From the NCBI GenBank assembly GCA_016786965.1, contig JAEUVL010000649.1:1-5003 (forward strand): a stretch of DNA of 5,003 bases, given 5' to 3'. Position numbers and translations under genes: made by a program. Source of the DNA: Chitinophagaceae bacterium. GTDB taxonomy: Bacteria > Bacteroidota > Bacteroidia > Chitinophagales > Chitinophagaceae. Below, piece by piece: positions 1 through 5,003 of this stretch. The stretch's first letter is position 1, and each line of letters begins with the position of its first letter. The notes beneath the pieces are model-generated. The model was not told where the DNA came from. It was given only the letters and a program-made list of their open reading frames with translations, and made no database searches.

Positions 1-25
1 TGCGATGCTGGCTTACAACTTTAAA

Positions 26-58
26 CTTGCTAGTCTCGATTAAAATTGCGTACTTTTA
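26..58 (+). promoter_or_regulatory. Possible Bacteroidota-type promoter of RR1
   Basis: TACTTTTA at 51-58 matches the Bacteroidota -7 consensus TAnnTTTG in 7 of 8 positions (last base A instead of G). CTTG at 26-29, 21 nt upstream, could be the -33 element (consensus TTTG). A start just after this would give a leader of roughly 35-40 nt before the ATG at 103. The match is short and the last base is off, so this is only a candidate; the gene could also be read from a promoter left of the window. Confidence 0.25.
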
Positions 59-70
59 CGCAGACTCGAT
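35..70. repeat. Inverted repeat flanked by direct repeats in RR1 leader
   Basis: GCGTA (48-52) and TACGC (57-61) form a perfect 5-bp inverted repeat around a 4-nt spacer. It is flanked by two copies of AG(T/A)CTCGAT, whose CTCGAT cores lie at 35-40 and 65-70, 30 bp apart. The inverted repeat overlaps the candidate -7 element, a place where an operator would act. The repeats are seen directly; a regulatory role is inference, and arms this short can arise by chance. Confidence 0.35.
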
Positions 71-102
71 ACCCCATTAAATTAACTGCAAACTCACGAC
101 CA

Positions 103-759
103 ATGTCCACCCAACAAATTAAAGTGGCGATTGCTGATGACCACAAGATATTCAGGGATGGCATCCGTATGGCGCTGAAAGACAAAGAGTACCTTAAGAT
201 ACTCTGGGAGGCCGAAGACGGAAAAGACCTGCAACACAAACTACAGCTCAAACTACCTGATGTGATCCTGATGGACATCCGGATGCCCGAAGTGGACGGC
301 ATCAATGCCATCAGCCTGATCCGAAAGGAGTATGAGGCCCTGAAGATCATCGTACTGACGATGTACGACGACCAGGAAATGATCACGAAAATGATGGAAA
401 TGGGCGCCAACGCCTATCTGACCAAGACCACCGATCCTGAAGAGATCTACCAGGCCATCCTTACATGCATGAATGATGACTTTTACTTTAATGACCTGGT
501 AAACAAGGCCGTACTGCTGAAACTCCAGCACAAAAAATCGGTCAGGCAGTTTTATCCCAACCCGGTAAAATTTTCGGAGAAGGAATTGAAAATACTGAAA
601 CTGATTGCCGATGATAAAACCACCGAGGAGATATCAAAGGAAGTATTCCTGAGCCCCCGCACTATCGAAACCATCCGCCAGAACATGAAACAAAAGGTGG
701 GTGCAAAGACCATTGCCGGATTGGTGATGTATGCCACGAGGAATAAATTGCTGGAATAG
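103..759 (+). CDS. NarL/FixJ-family response regulator (RR1)
   Basis: A 218-residue two-component response regulator: an N-terminal receiver domain (about 5-122), a linker, and a C-terminal LuxR-type helix-turn-helix (about 155-217). The phosphorylation site is complete: acidic pair D12/D13, phospho-acceptor D58 in the LMDIRMP motif, switch Thr86, Tyr105 and Lys108. The HTH carries the SPRTIETIR recognition segment (184-192). It should bind DNA as a phosphorylation-controlled dimer in the cytoplasm. The ATG at 103 is chosen because it leaves the usual few residues before the first beta strand; an in-frame TTG at 46 would add 19 residues of non-family sequence and overlap the leader inverted repeat. 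No Shine-Dalgarno is visible, normal for Bacteroidota. No kinase is in the window, so the signal is unknown. It is paralogous to RR2 (2148-2825), sharing the linker motif F(Y/F)FNDLxNKA. Confidence 0.95.
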   Translation: MSTQQIKVAIADDHKIFRDGIRMALKDKEYLKILWEAEDGKDLQHKLQLKLPDVILMDIRMPEVDGINAISLIRKEYEALKIIVLTMYDDQEMITKMMEMGANAYLTKTTDPEEIYQAILTCMNDDFYFNDLVNKAVLLKLQHKKSVRQFYPNPVKFSEKELKILKLIADDKTTEEISKEVFLSPRTIETIRQNMKQKVGAKTIAGLVMYATRNKLLE

Positions 760-778
760 AACTTTCAAAATCAGTTGG

Positions 779-1525
779 ATGTCCAATATCAATGATACAT
801 ACTTCGCGGGTTATTACAAGGAGATATGGAAAACCATTATACCGGACGAACTGACGGTAAAAGAGGTGGATTTCATGGTTCCTTATTTCAAACTGGCAGC
901 CGGCAGTAAGGTATTGGACCTGATGTGCGGCTATGGCCGTCATGCTATAGCCCTGGCGAAGAAAGGAATTGCTGTAACGGCCGTTGATAACCTCGCCGAA
1001 TATATCACTGAAATAAAGGAGGCGGCGGCAAAGGAAGCACTACCCATTACAGCCGTTCAGCATGATATACTTTCTTTTAAAACTGATGAGCAGTTTGATC
1101 TCGCCATTTGCATGGGCAACAGCCTGAACTTTTTTAATGCTGCTGATACGATCACTATCTTAAAGAATGTGGCGGCGCAATTGAAGTCCGGCGGCCAGCT
1201 GCTTATCAATAGCTGGTCCATTGCCGAGATCGCTTTCAAAAACCATACAACCAAAAGCTGGAGTACGATTGGCCAGTTTAAATTCCTTACCGATTCCCAA
1301 TTTCTTTTTCACCCTGCCCGTATAGATTCGACCACCATCATTATCTGTGATGATGGTACTACCGAAACCCGCCAGGCGGTCGATTATATTTTTTCGATCA
1401 ATGAAATGGAGGCGATGCTGAAAGAAGCGGGCCTTGGCTTACAGGAAGTGTACAGCATTCCCGGCCGTAAAAAATTTACGGTGGGGGAGCCCAGGGCATA
1501 CTTGGTAGCTAAAAAGGACGGGTAG
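779..1525 (+). CDS. Class I SAM-dependent methyltransferase
   Basis: A 248-residue protein with a Rossmann-type methyltransferase fold. Motif I is VLDLMCGYGRHA (45-56; D47, G51, G53), which holds the SAM methionine end. The acidic residue after strand 2 is D70 (AVDN), expected to bind the ribose hydroxyls. D96 (QHDIL) lies at the adenine-binding position, and FDLAICMGNSLNFF (106-119) is the motif IV region. GGQLLINSW follows at the usual post-motif place. The C-terminal part (YIFSINEMEAML ... GEPRAYLVAKK) resembles uncharacterised small-molecule methyltransferases; the acceptor substrate cannot be told. The ATG at 779 is preferred because MSNINDTYFAGYY fits a natural N-terminus; an in-frame ATG at 731 would overlap RR1 by 29 nt and add 16 atypical residues. 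The 19-nt gap after RR1 suggests co-transcription with the regulator. It is followed by a hairpin at 1568-1594. Confidence 0.9.
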   Translation: MSNINDTYFAGYYKEIWKTIIPDELTVKEVDFMVPYFKLAAGSKVLDLMCGYGRHAIALAKKGIAVTAVDNLAEYITEIKEAAAKEALPITAVQHDILSFKTDEQFDLAICMGNSLNFFNAADTITILKNVAAQLKSGGQLLINSWSIAEIAFKNHTTKSWSTIGQFKFLTDSQFLFHPARIDSTTIIICDDGTTETRQAVDYIFSINEMEAMLKEAGLGLQEVYSIPGRKKFTVGEPRAYLVAKKDG

Positions 1526-1567
1526 CTGACAGATAAATAATCAGAAGTATTTAATTGTAAAAAGGCA

Positions 1568-1594
1568 AACCCCGGCGTTATGAGGACCGGGGTT
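1568..1594 (+). terminator. Hairpin after methyltransferase, likely terminator
   Basis: AACCCCGG (1568-1575) and CCGGGGTT (1587-1594) form a perfect 8-bp GC-rich stem with an 11-nt loop, starting 42 nt after the methyltransferase stop. On the + strand no T-run follows, so it is not a classical intrinsic terminator there; it may still end transcription or protect the 3' end. On the - strand the stem is followed after 4 nt by five Ts (complement of A1559-A1563), which would suit a convergent transcript, but no minus-strand gene is evident. Confidence 0.55.
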
Positions 1595-1657
1595 CTGATG
1601 TTACTGTTATGAAAAGAAAAAGTTTTTAGCTGCTGTGCTTCATAAGGACAGAGTTTA

Positions 1658-1939
1658 ATGGTTGTTTGGTTTAAGGTTAGTTTTCATGAGGTATTGGATC
1701 GAATAAAAACGGGACATTGTTCAAATCAACTCCACTTTAAAACATTACAGAAGTGGAAAAAGAGAAAGTTGATTGCCGGAGAACTGTTGCCGGTAAAGAC
1801 CGGTTGGTTTTTCATTGGATTATTGGAAATTCTTTCTGGACGGTTATGGACATTGGATGAGAGAGTTTCAGTATCATCCGCGTCAATCAACTTTCTGAGA
1901 CAAAAGTATATCCACATCGATATGTTAACAAGAGCATAA
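1658..1939 (+). CDS. Doubtful small ORF, 93 residues, no recognised family
   Basis: An open frame of 93 residues beginning at an ATG that has AAGGA (1644-1648) 9 nt upstream, an unusually good ribosome-binding spacing for this sequence. The predicted product is basic in its first half (LQKWKKRKL) with a short hydrophobic patch (GWFFIGLLEIL) too short and charged to be a sure membrane segment. I recognise no domain. Codons lean to AGA, ATA and TTA more than in the neighbours, which fits non-coding AT-rich DNA at least as well as a gene. A minus-strand ORF (1726-1917) overlaps it and is equally uninformative. It may be a chance ORF, a lineage-specific small protein, or a decayed remnant; chance is most likely. 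Confidence 0.2.
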   Translation: MVVWFKVSFHEVLDRIKTGHCSNQLHFKTLQKWKKRKLIAGELLPVKTGWFFIGLLEILSGRLWTLDERVSVSSASINFLRQKYIHIDMLTRA

Positions 1940-1976
1940 CTGCCCTATTTAAAAACTATGGTATTTACGCACCGGG

Positions 1977-2004
1977 TCGTAGTATTCCAATTTTACAATC
2001 GTAG
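1977..2004. repeat. TCGTAG direct repeats upstream of RR2
   Basis: TCGTAG occurs at 1977-1982 and again at 1999-2004, 22 bp apart (about two helical turns), and both copies continue with two bases and then TTC or TTTC. Same-face spacing is what a DNA-binding dimer or tandem dimers would use, so this could be an operator for RR2 or another regulator. The copies are seen directly; the function is inference. Confidence 0.3.
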
Positions 2005-2022
2005 AGTTTCGTTTAAGGGCTT

Positions 2023-2064
2023 AAGTACTGGTACTTTCCGCAAATGTTAAATCAAGTACTTTTC
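2023..2064 (+). promoter_or_regulatory. AAGTAC palindromes and possible promoter of RR2
   Basis: AAGTAC-TG-GTACTT (2023-2036) is a perfect inverted repeat with a 2-nt spacer. The self-complementary AAGTACTT follows at 2054-2061. The second copy sits inside TACTTTTC (2057-2064), which matches the Bacteroidota -7 consensus TAnnTTTG in 7 of 8 positions; TTTC at 2035-2038 is a possible -33 element 18 nt upstream. Operator and promoter would thus overlap. A start here would leave a leader of about 75-80 nt before the ATG at 2148. The same word GTACTTTT is in the RR1 leader at 50-57. Confidence 0.35.
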
Positions 2065-2147
2065 CTATGGGATATGTTACAGGAATTTTCCATCTTGCAC
2101 TTGTAAATTGTACAGAATCCAATTTTTTATTACTAATAATCCAAAAG

Positions 2148-2825
2148 ATGAAAAACCCAGAAACAAACACTGTTATTAAAGTTGCTATCGCCGATGACCA
2201 TGCACTCTTCCGGACCGGCGTTAAAACTTCCCTGCAAAGCCGCAAAGACATTCAAATGGTAGCTGAAGCCGAAAATGGCATGCAGTTGCTGAACCTGCTC
2301 CGTCATATTCAACCTGATGTGGTATTGCTGGATATCCAGATGCCTATTATGGATGGGTTAACTACGCTTCCGGAGATCAAGAAATTATACCCGGGTGTAA
2401 AAGTAATTATGCTTTCTATGCATAATGATCACTCCGTAATTTCCAGGATGATGGAGATCGGCGCTAATTCATACCTCACCAAAGAATCGGGTTCGGAGAT
2501 GATCTATGAAGCAGTGAAGCAGGTATACGAAAATGATTTCTTCTTTAACGATCTTACCAATAAAGCATTGCTGAGTGGATTGCGTACCAAACGTACCGCC
2601 GAATCATCTATGCCGCAGGATGTTCAGCTGACAGATAAGGAAGTGACCATATTAAAGCTGATGTGTGATGAAAAAAGCACAAAGGAAATAGCTGATATAG
2701 TGGACCTGAGCCCCCGCACGGTAGAAGCGATCCGTGATAAATTGAAAACAAAGACCGGTACCAAATCTATGGCAGGCCTGGTAATGTATGCCGTGAAAGC
2801 CGGCCTCGTATCAGAACAGGCATAA
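2148..2825 (+). CDS. NarL/FixJ-family response regulator (RR2)
   Basis: A 225-residue response regulator with a receiver domain (about 9-126) and a C-terminal LuxR-type HTH (about 159-221). Active-site residues are all present: D16/D17, phospho-acceptor D62 (VLLDIQMP), switch Ser90, Tyr109 and Lys112. The recognition segment SPRTVEAIR (188-196) closely resembles that of RR1. By eye the two proteins are about 40-50 percent identical over their length, including the linker NDFFFNDLTNKALL (129-142), so they are paralogues from an older duplication. The ATG at 2148 is chosen because it leaves ten residues before the first beta strand; an in-frame ATG at 2067 would add 27 hydrophobic, non-family residues and run through the leader. 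No Shine-Dalgarno is seen, only an A-rich stretch before the start. It appears monocistronic: over 600 bp from the gene before and closed by a strong terminator. No partner kinase is in the window. Confidence 0.95.
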   Translation: MKNPETNTVIKVAIADDHALFRTGVKTSLQSRKDIQMVAEAENGMQLLNLLRHIQPDVVLLDIQMPIMDGLTTLPEIKKLYPGVKVIMLSMHNDHSVISRMMEIGANSYLTKESGSEMIYEAVKQVYENDFFFNDLTNKALLSGLRTKRTAESSMPQDVQLTDKEVTILKLMCDEKSTKEIADIVDLSPRTVEAIRDKLKTKTGTKSMAGLVMYAVKAGLVSEQA

Positions 2826-2864
2826 GCATTCTTAAAAGCAACTTGTACAGATTTTCATATTTCG

Positions 2865-2894
2865 AAGCCATTCCTGCCGGGGATGGCTTTTTTT
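2865..2894 (+). terminator. Strong intrinsic terminator of RR2
   Basis: AAGCCATTCC (2865-2874) pairs with GGGATGGCTT (2880-2889) as a 10-bp stem with one G-U pair and a 5-nt loop, followed directly by a run of seven Ts (2888-2894, the first two also in the stem). It starts 39 nt after the RR2 stop. This is a classical factor-independent terminator and separates RR2 from the aminotransferase unit. Confidence 0.9.
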
Positions 2895-2897
2895 ATT

Positions 2898-2905
2898 TTA
2901 CTTTG
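2898..2905 (+). promoter_or_regulatory. Possible -7 element before aminotransferase
   Basis: TTACTTTG matches TAnnTTTG in 7 of 8 positions and lies between the RR2 terminator and the ATG at 2911. If used, transcription would begin almost at the start codon, giving a leaderless or near-leaderless mRNA. No -33 TTG is visible at the expected distance, where the terminator stem lies, so support is weak. Confidence 0.2.
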
Positions 2906-2910
2906 AATGA

Positions 2911-3750
2911 ATGGAGTATATAAACATCAATGGTAAAATAGTGCCTGCCAATGAGCCGGTGCTGCTCGCTTCCAACAGGGGCTACCGCTATGGCGACGGC
3001 TTATTTGAGACGATGAAAGTAGTGGGGGAGCAGGTATCACTGGTACCATTTCATTTTGAAAGATTGTTTTCCAGTCTTTCTGTATTGCAATTTGATGTTC
3101 CAAAACTCTTTACAGCAGAAAAATTACAGCAGGAAGTAATGCAGTTATGCCAGCGGAACAATTGTACATCGCTGGCAAGAGTGCGGTTGTCAGTTTCCAG
3201 GGGCAATGGCGGTTTGTATGATGCGGATAAAACATTGCAATACCTTATTGAATGCTGGCCGCTGCCGGAACTGGTGAACAGACTTAATGAAAATGGACTG
3301 GTGATAGACATCTATCCCGATGCCCGCAAAAGCTGTGATAAGTTCTCTTCTATTAAATCAGCCAACTTTCTGCCATATTCACTCGCAGCCCATTATGCAA
3401 AGGCGAATAAATACAATGACTGCCTGGTATTAAATACACAAGGCAGCATAGCTGACTCTACCATTGCCAATGTATTTATTATTAAAGAGGAAGTGATCAC
3501 TACACCAGCCTTAACGGAAGGTTGTGTGAACGGCGTAATGCGTCGGCATTTGATCGGGGGATTAAAAAAAGGCGGATATTTTATCCGGGAATCTGCTGTC
3601 AGCATTGACGACTTGCTTGCCGCAGATGAAGTGTTCCTGAGCAACGCTATCCAGGGCATCCGATGGGTGAGGCAATGCCGGGACAGTACCTACCGCAATA
3701 GTAAAACAGTGGAAATCTTTACCCGTTTTGTCAAAACAATTTCATCCTGA
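2911..3750 (+). CDS. Class IV (fold-type IV) PLP aminotransferase/lyase
   Basis: A 279-residue PLP enzyme of the branched-chain aminotransferase / D-amino acid aminotransferase / aminodeoxychorismate lyase (PabC) superfamily, of usual length. Seen in order: the N-terminal MEYININGK strand, YGDGLFETM (27-35), HFERL with the probable PLP-phosphate arginine R51 (48-52), RVRLSVSRG (90-98), the likely Schiff-base lysine K149 in SIKSANFLP (147-155), IADSTIANVF (180-189), TPALTEGCVNGVMRR (198-212) with the phosphate-binding turn, and LSNAIQGIRWV near the C-terminus. At D182 the family usually has a glutamate contacting the PLP ring nitrogen. The K(S/T)xNFLP context recalls PabC-like enzymes, which release pyruvate from aminodeoxychorismate to give p-aminobenzoate for folate, but transamination is equally possible. 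ATG 2911 gives the standard family start; the ATG at 2907 is out of frame. The photolyase follows after 16 nt, probably in the same transcript. Confidence 0.92.
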   Translation: MEYININGKIVPANEPVLLASNRGYRYGDGLFETMKVVGEQVSLVPFHFERLFSSLSVLQFDVPKLFTAEKLQQEVMQLCQRNNCTSLARVRLSVSRGNGGLYDADKTLQYLIECWPLPELVNRLNENGLVIDIYPDARKSCDKFSSIKSANFLPYSLAAHYAKANKYNDCLVLNTQGSIADSTIANVFIIKEEVITTPALTEGCVNGVMRRHLIGGLKKGGYFIRESAVSIDDLLAADEVFLSNAIQGIRWVRQCRDSTYRNSKTVEIFTRFVKTISS

Positions 3751-3766
3751 TATTGTTTCAACCTCC

Positions 3767-5003
3767 ATGAAGCCTGTAGTCAACATTTGCTGGTTCCGCC
3801 GCGACCTCCGGCTGCAAGACAATGCAGCGTTGTACCATGCCCTAAAGGATGGTCGGCCAGTATTGCCGATTTTTATTTTTGATAGAAATATACTGGATGA
3901 GCTTACAGACAAAAAAGACAGGCGGGTGGAGTTCATTCACCTGGCCCTGCAGGATATGCAGCAGCAATTGGTGAAGATCGGTTCTTCTTTAGATGTACGG
4001 TATGGCACTCCCCAGGATATCTTCTCCGCTTTATCGGAAGAGTATGCTATCGGTAAAGTATTTACTAATCATGATTACGAGCCCTATGCCAAAGAGAGGG
4101 ATGGAGCTATTGAAAAACTATTGAATGAAAAAGGGGCCAGTTTGCACACCTTCAAAGACCAGGTGATATTGGAAAAAGATGAAGTGCTGAAAGATGACGG
4201 GAAGCCTTATACCGTGTTTACCCCCTACTCAAGGAAATGGAAATCCGTAATGAACGACTTCCATCTTAAAGCCTATCCCACTAAAAAGTACTTTTCTAAT
4301 TTTTATAAGCAGGCAGAAAGAAAACTGATGCCATTGAAAGAAATAGGTTTCAGTGCAACAGGACAAGCGTTTCCCGGTAAGGAGTGGATGGGGCAGATCA
4401 TCCGTAACTATAAAGAGCAGCGGGACATTCCTTCTATACATGGTACTTCAAGACTGAGTGTGCATCTGCGATTTGGCACCATCAGCATCCGGACGCTGGC
4501 AGATGAAGCGGGGGCCCTGAATGAAACATTCCTGAACGAACTGATCTGGCGGGATTTTTATCACATGATACTCTGGCATTTTCCCCGAGTGGTGGGCCGT
4601 GCTTTCAAACCGGAATACGATGCTATCAAATGGCGGAATAATGAAAAGGAATTTGAGGCCTGGTGCAATGGACAAACCGGGTATCCTATTGTTGATGCCG
4701 GTATGCGTGAATTAAATGCAACCGGTTTTATGCACAACCGGGTACGGATGATCGTGGCTTCTTTTCTTACCAAGCATTTACTCATCGACTGGCGATGGGG
4801 AGAGGCTTATTTTGCAAAGAAACTCCTCGACTTTGACCTGGCTGCCAATAATGGCGGCTGGCAATGGGCCGCAGGCAGTGGTTGTGATGCGGCGCCTTAT
4901 TTCCGGGTGTTCAATCCTTATTTGCAAACACAGAAATTTGATCCTGAATTAAAGTACATCAGGAAATGGGTGCCGGAGCTGGAGGAGTTCTCTTACCCCC
5001 GAC
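3767..5003 (+). CDS. phrB: Class I CPD photolyase (deoxyribodipyrimidine photo-lyase), 3' partial
   Basis: The frame from ATG 3767 stays open to the window edge, giving 412 residues; perhaps 20-30 C-terminal residues are missing. The product uses FADH- and blue light to split cyclobutane pyrimidine dimers in DNA. It has an N-terminal antenna domain (about 3-130, starting VNICWFRRDLRL) and a C-terminal FAD/catalytic domain with TSRLSVHLRFGTIS (227-240), NELIWRDFY (257-265), KTGYP-like QTGYPIVDAGMREL (303-316), MHNRVRM (322-328) and DLAANNGGWQWA (357-368). By alignment with E. coli photolyase from memory, the dimer-binding E274/W277 correspond to E258/W261, N341/M345 to N324/M328, the flavin-N5 Asn N378 to N361, and the electron-transfer Trp triad W306/W359/W382 to W289/W342/W365. 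All are intact, so it is a repair enzyme rather than a cryptochrome. The antenna cofactor cannot be assigned. The gene starts 16 nt after the aminotransferase stop, suggesting one operon; no Shine-Dalgarno is seen. Confidence 0.95.
   Translation, partial: MKPVVNICWFRRDLRLQDNAALYHALKDGRPVLPIFIFDRNILDELTDKKDRRVEFIHLALQDMQQQLVKIGSSLDVRYGTPQDIFSALSEEYAIGKVFTNHDYEPYAKERDGAIEKLLNEKGASLHTFKDQVILEKDEVLKDDGKPYTVFTPYSRKWKSVMNDFHLKAYPTKKYFSNFYKQAERKLMPLKEIGFSATGQAFPGKEWMGQIIRNYKEQRDIPSIHGTSRLSVHLRFGTISIRTLADEAGALNETFLNELIWRDFYHMILWHFPRVVGRAFKPEYDAIKWRNNEKEFEAWCNGQTGYPIVDAGMRELNATGFMHNRVRMIVASFLTKHLLIDWRWGEAYFAKKLLDFDLAANNGGWQWAAGSGCDAAPYFRVFNPYLQTQKFDPELKYIRKWVPELEEFSYPR

Larger units (their letters stand above)
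1526..2147. other. Long intergenic region between methyltransferase and RR2
   Basis: About 620 bp, visibly more AT-rich than the flanking genes, without a gene I can recognise on either strand. From left to right it holds a GC-rich hairpin (1568-1594), a 7-bp inverted repeat TTATGAA/TTCATAA (1607-1613 and 1639-1645, 25-nt loop with an A5GT5 core), one weak ORF (1658-1939), TCGTAG direct repeats (1977-2004), and AAGTAC palindromes (2023-2061) upstream of RR2. Opposite-strand ORFs here are short and look like chance. I see no transposon ends, tRNA or riboswitch that I can name. Confidence 0.7.

Noticed and set aside
46..102. N-terminal extension of RR1 from TTG at 46
   Set aside because: The added 19 residues are unlike receiver-domain N-termini and run through the leader inverted repeat and the candidate -7 element; ATG 103 is the natural start.
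731..778. Earlier methyltransferase start overlapping RR1
   Set aside because: It would overlap RR1 by 29 nt and add 16 residues without family likeness.
1559..1594. Hairpin as a minus-strand terminator marking a convergent gene
   Set aside because: The T-run on the minus strand is short and set off by 4 nt, and no minus-strand gene is visible to its right.
1726..1917. Minus-strand 63-residue ORF in the intergenic region
   Set aside because: No recognisable domain, no supporting upstream signal, and it fully overlaps another doubtful ORF.
2067..2147. N-terminal extension of RR2 from ATG 2067, which would look like a hydrophobic leader
   Set aside because: Receiver proteins of this type are cytoplasmic and start a few residues before the first strand; ATG 2148 fits, and the extension reads as translated intergenic DNA.
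4286..4296. AAGTACTTTTC inside the photolyase gene, identical to the word at 2054-2064
   Set aside because: It encodes ordinary residues (K-Y-F) in a confident coding frame; an 11-base match in AT-rich DNA is likely chance.

Overview
The window looks like a chromosomal segment of a member of the Bacteroidota, most likely Chitinophagaceae-like. This rests on three things: the style of the encoded proteins, the near absence of Shine-Dalgarno sequences before the starts, and TAnnTTTG-like -7 elements. The assignment is inference from reading the proteins; no database comparison was possible. All recognisable genes lie on the + strand, and base composition is even through the coding parts, with no sign of a mobile element, CRISPR array, tRNA or rRNA.

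Layout: (1) 1-102 is a leader with a short inverted repeat and a possible promoter. (2) 103-759 encodes a NarL/FixJ-type response regulator (RR1), followed after 19 nt by a class I SAM-dependent methyltransferase (779-1525); the two probably form a unit. (3) 1526-2147 is about 620 bp without a convincing gene. It holds a GC-rich hairpin just after the methyltransferase, one weak 93-codon ORF (1658-1939), and a run of short direct and inverted repeats before the next gene. (4) 2148-2825 encodes a second NarL/FixJ response regulator (RR2), a clear paralogue of RR1, closed by a strong intrinsic terminator. (5) 2911-3750 is a fold-type IV PLP aminotransferase/lyase, followed after 16 nt by a class I CPD photolyase (3767 to the window edge, C-terminus missing). 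These two probably form a second unit.

How they work together: the two regulators carry all phosphorylation residues and similar DNA-recognition helices, but no histidine kinase lies in the window, so their input is unknown. The photolyase repairs UV-induced cyclobutane pyrimidine dimers using light and FAD. The class IV enzyme could be an aminodeoxychorismate lyase or an amino acid aminotransferase; its exact substrate cannot be read from the sequence.

I see no clearly new multi-gene system. The parts most worth a second look are the repeat-rich leaders of the two paralogous regulators, the Asp-for-Glu change at the PLP pyridine-binding position of the class IV enzyme, and its start only 16 nt after a terminator.
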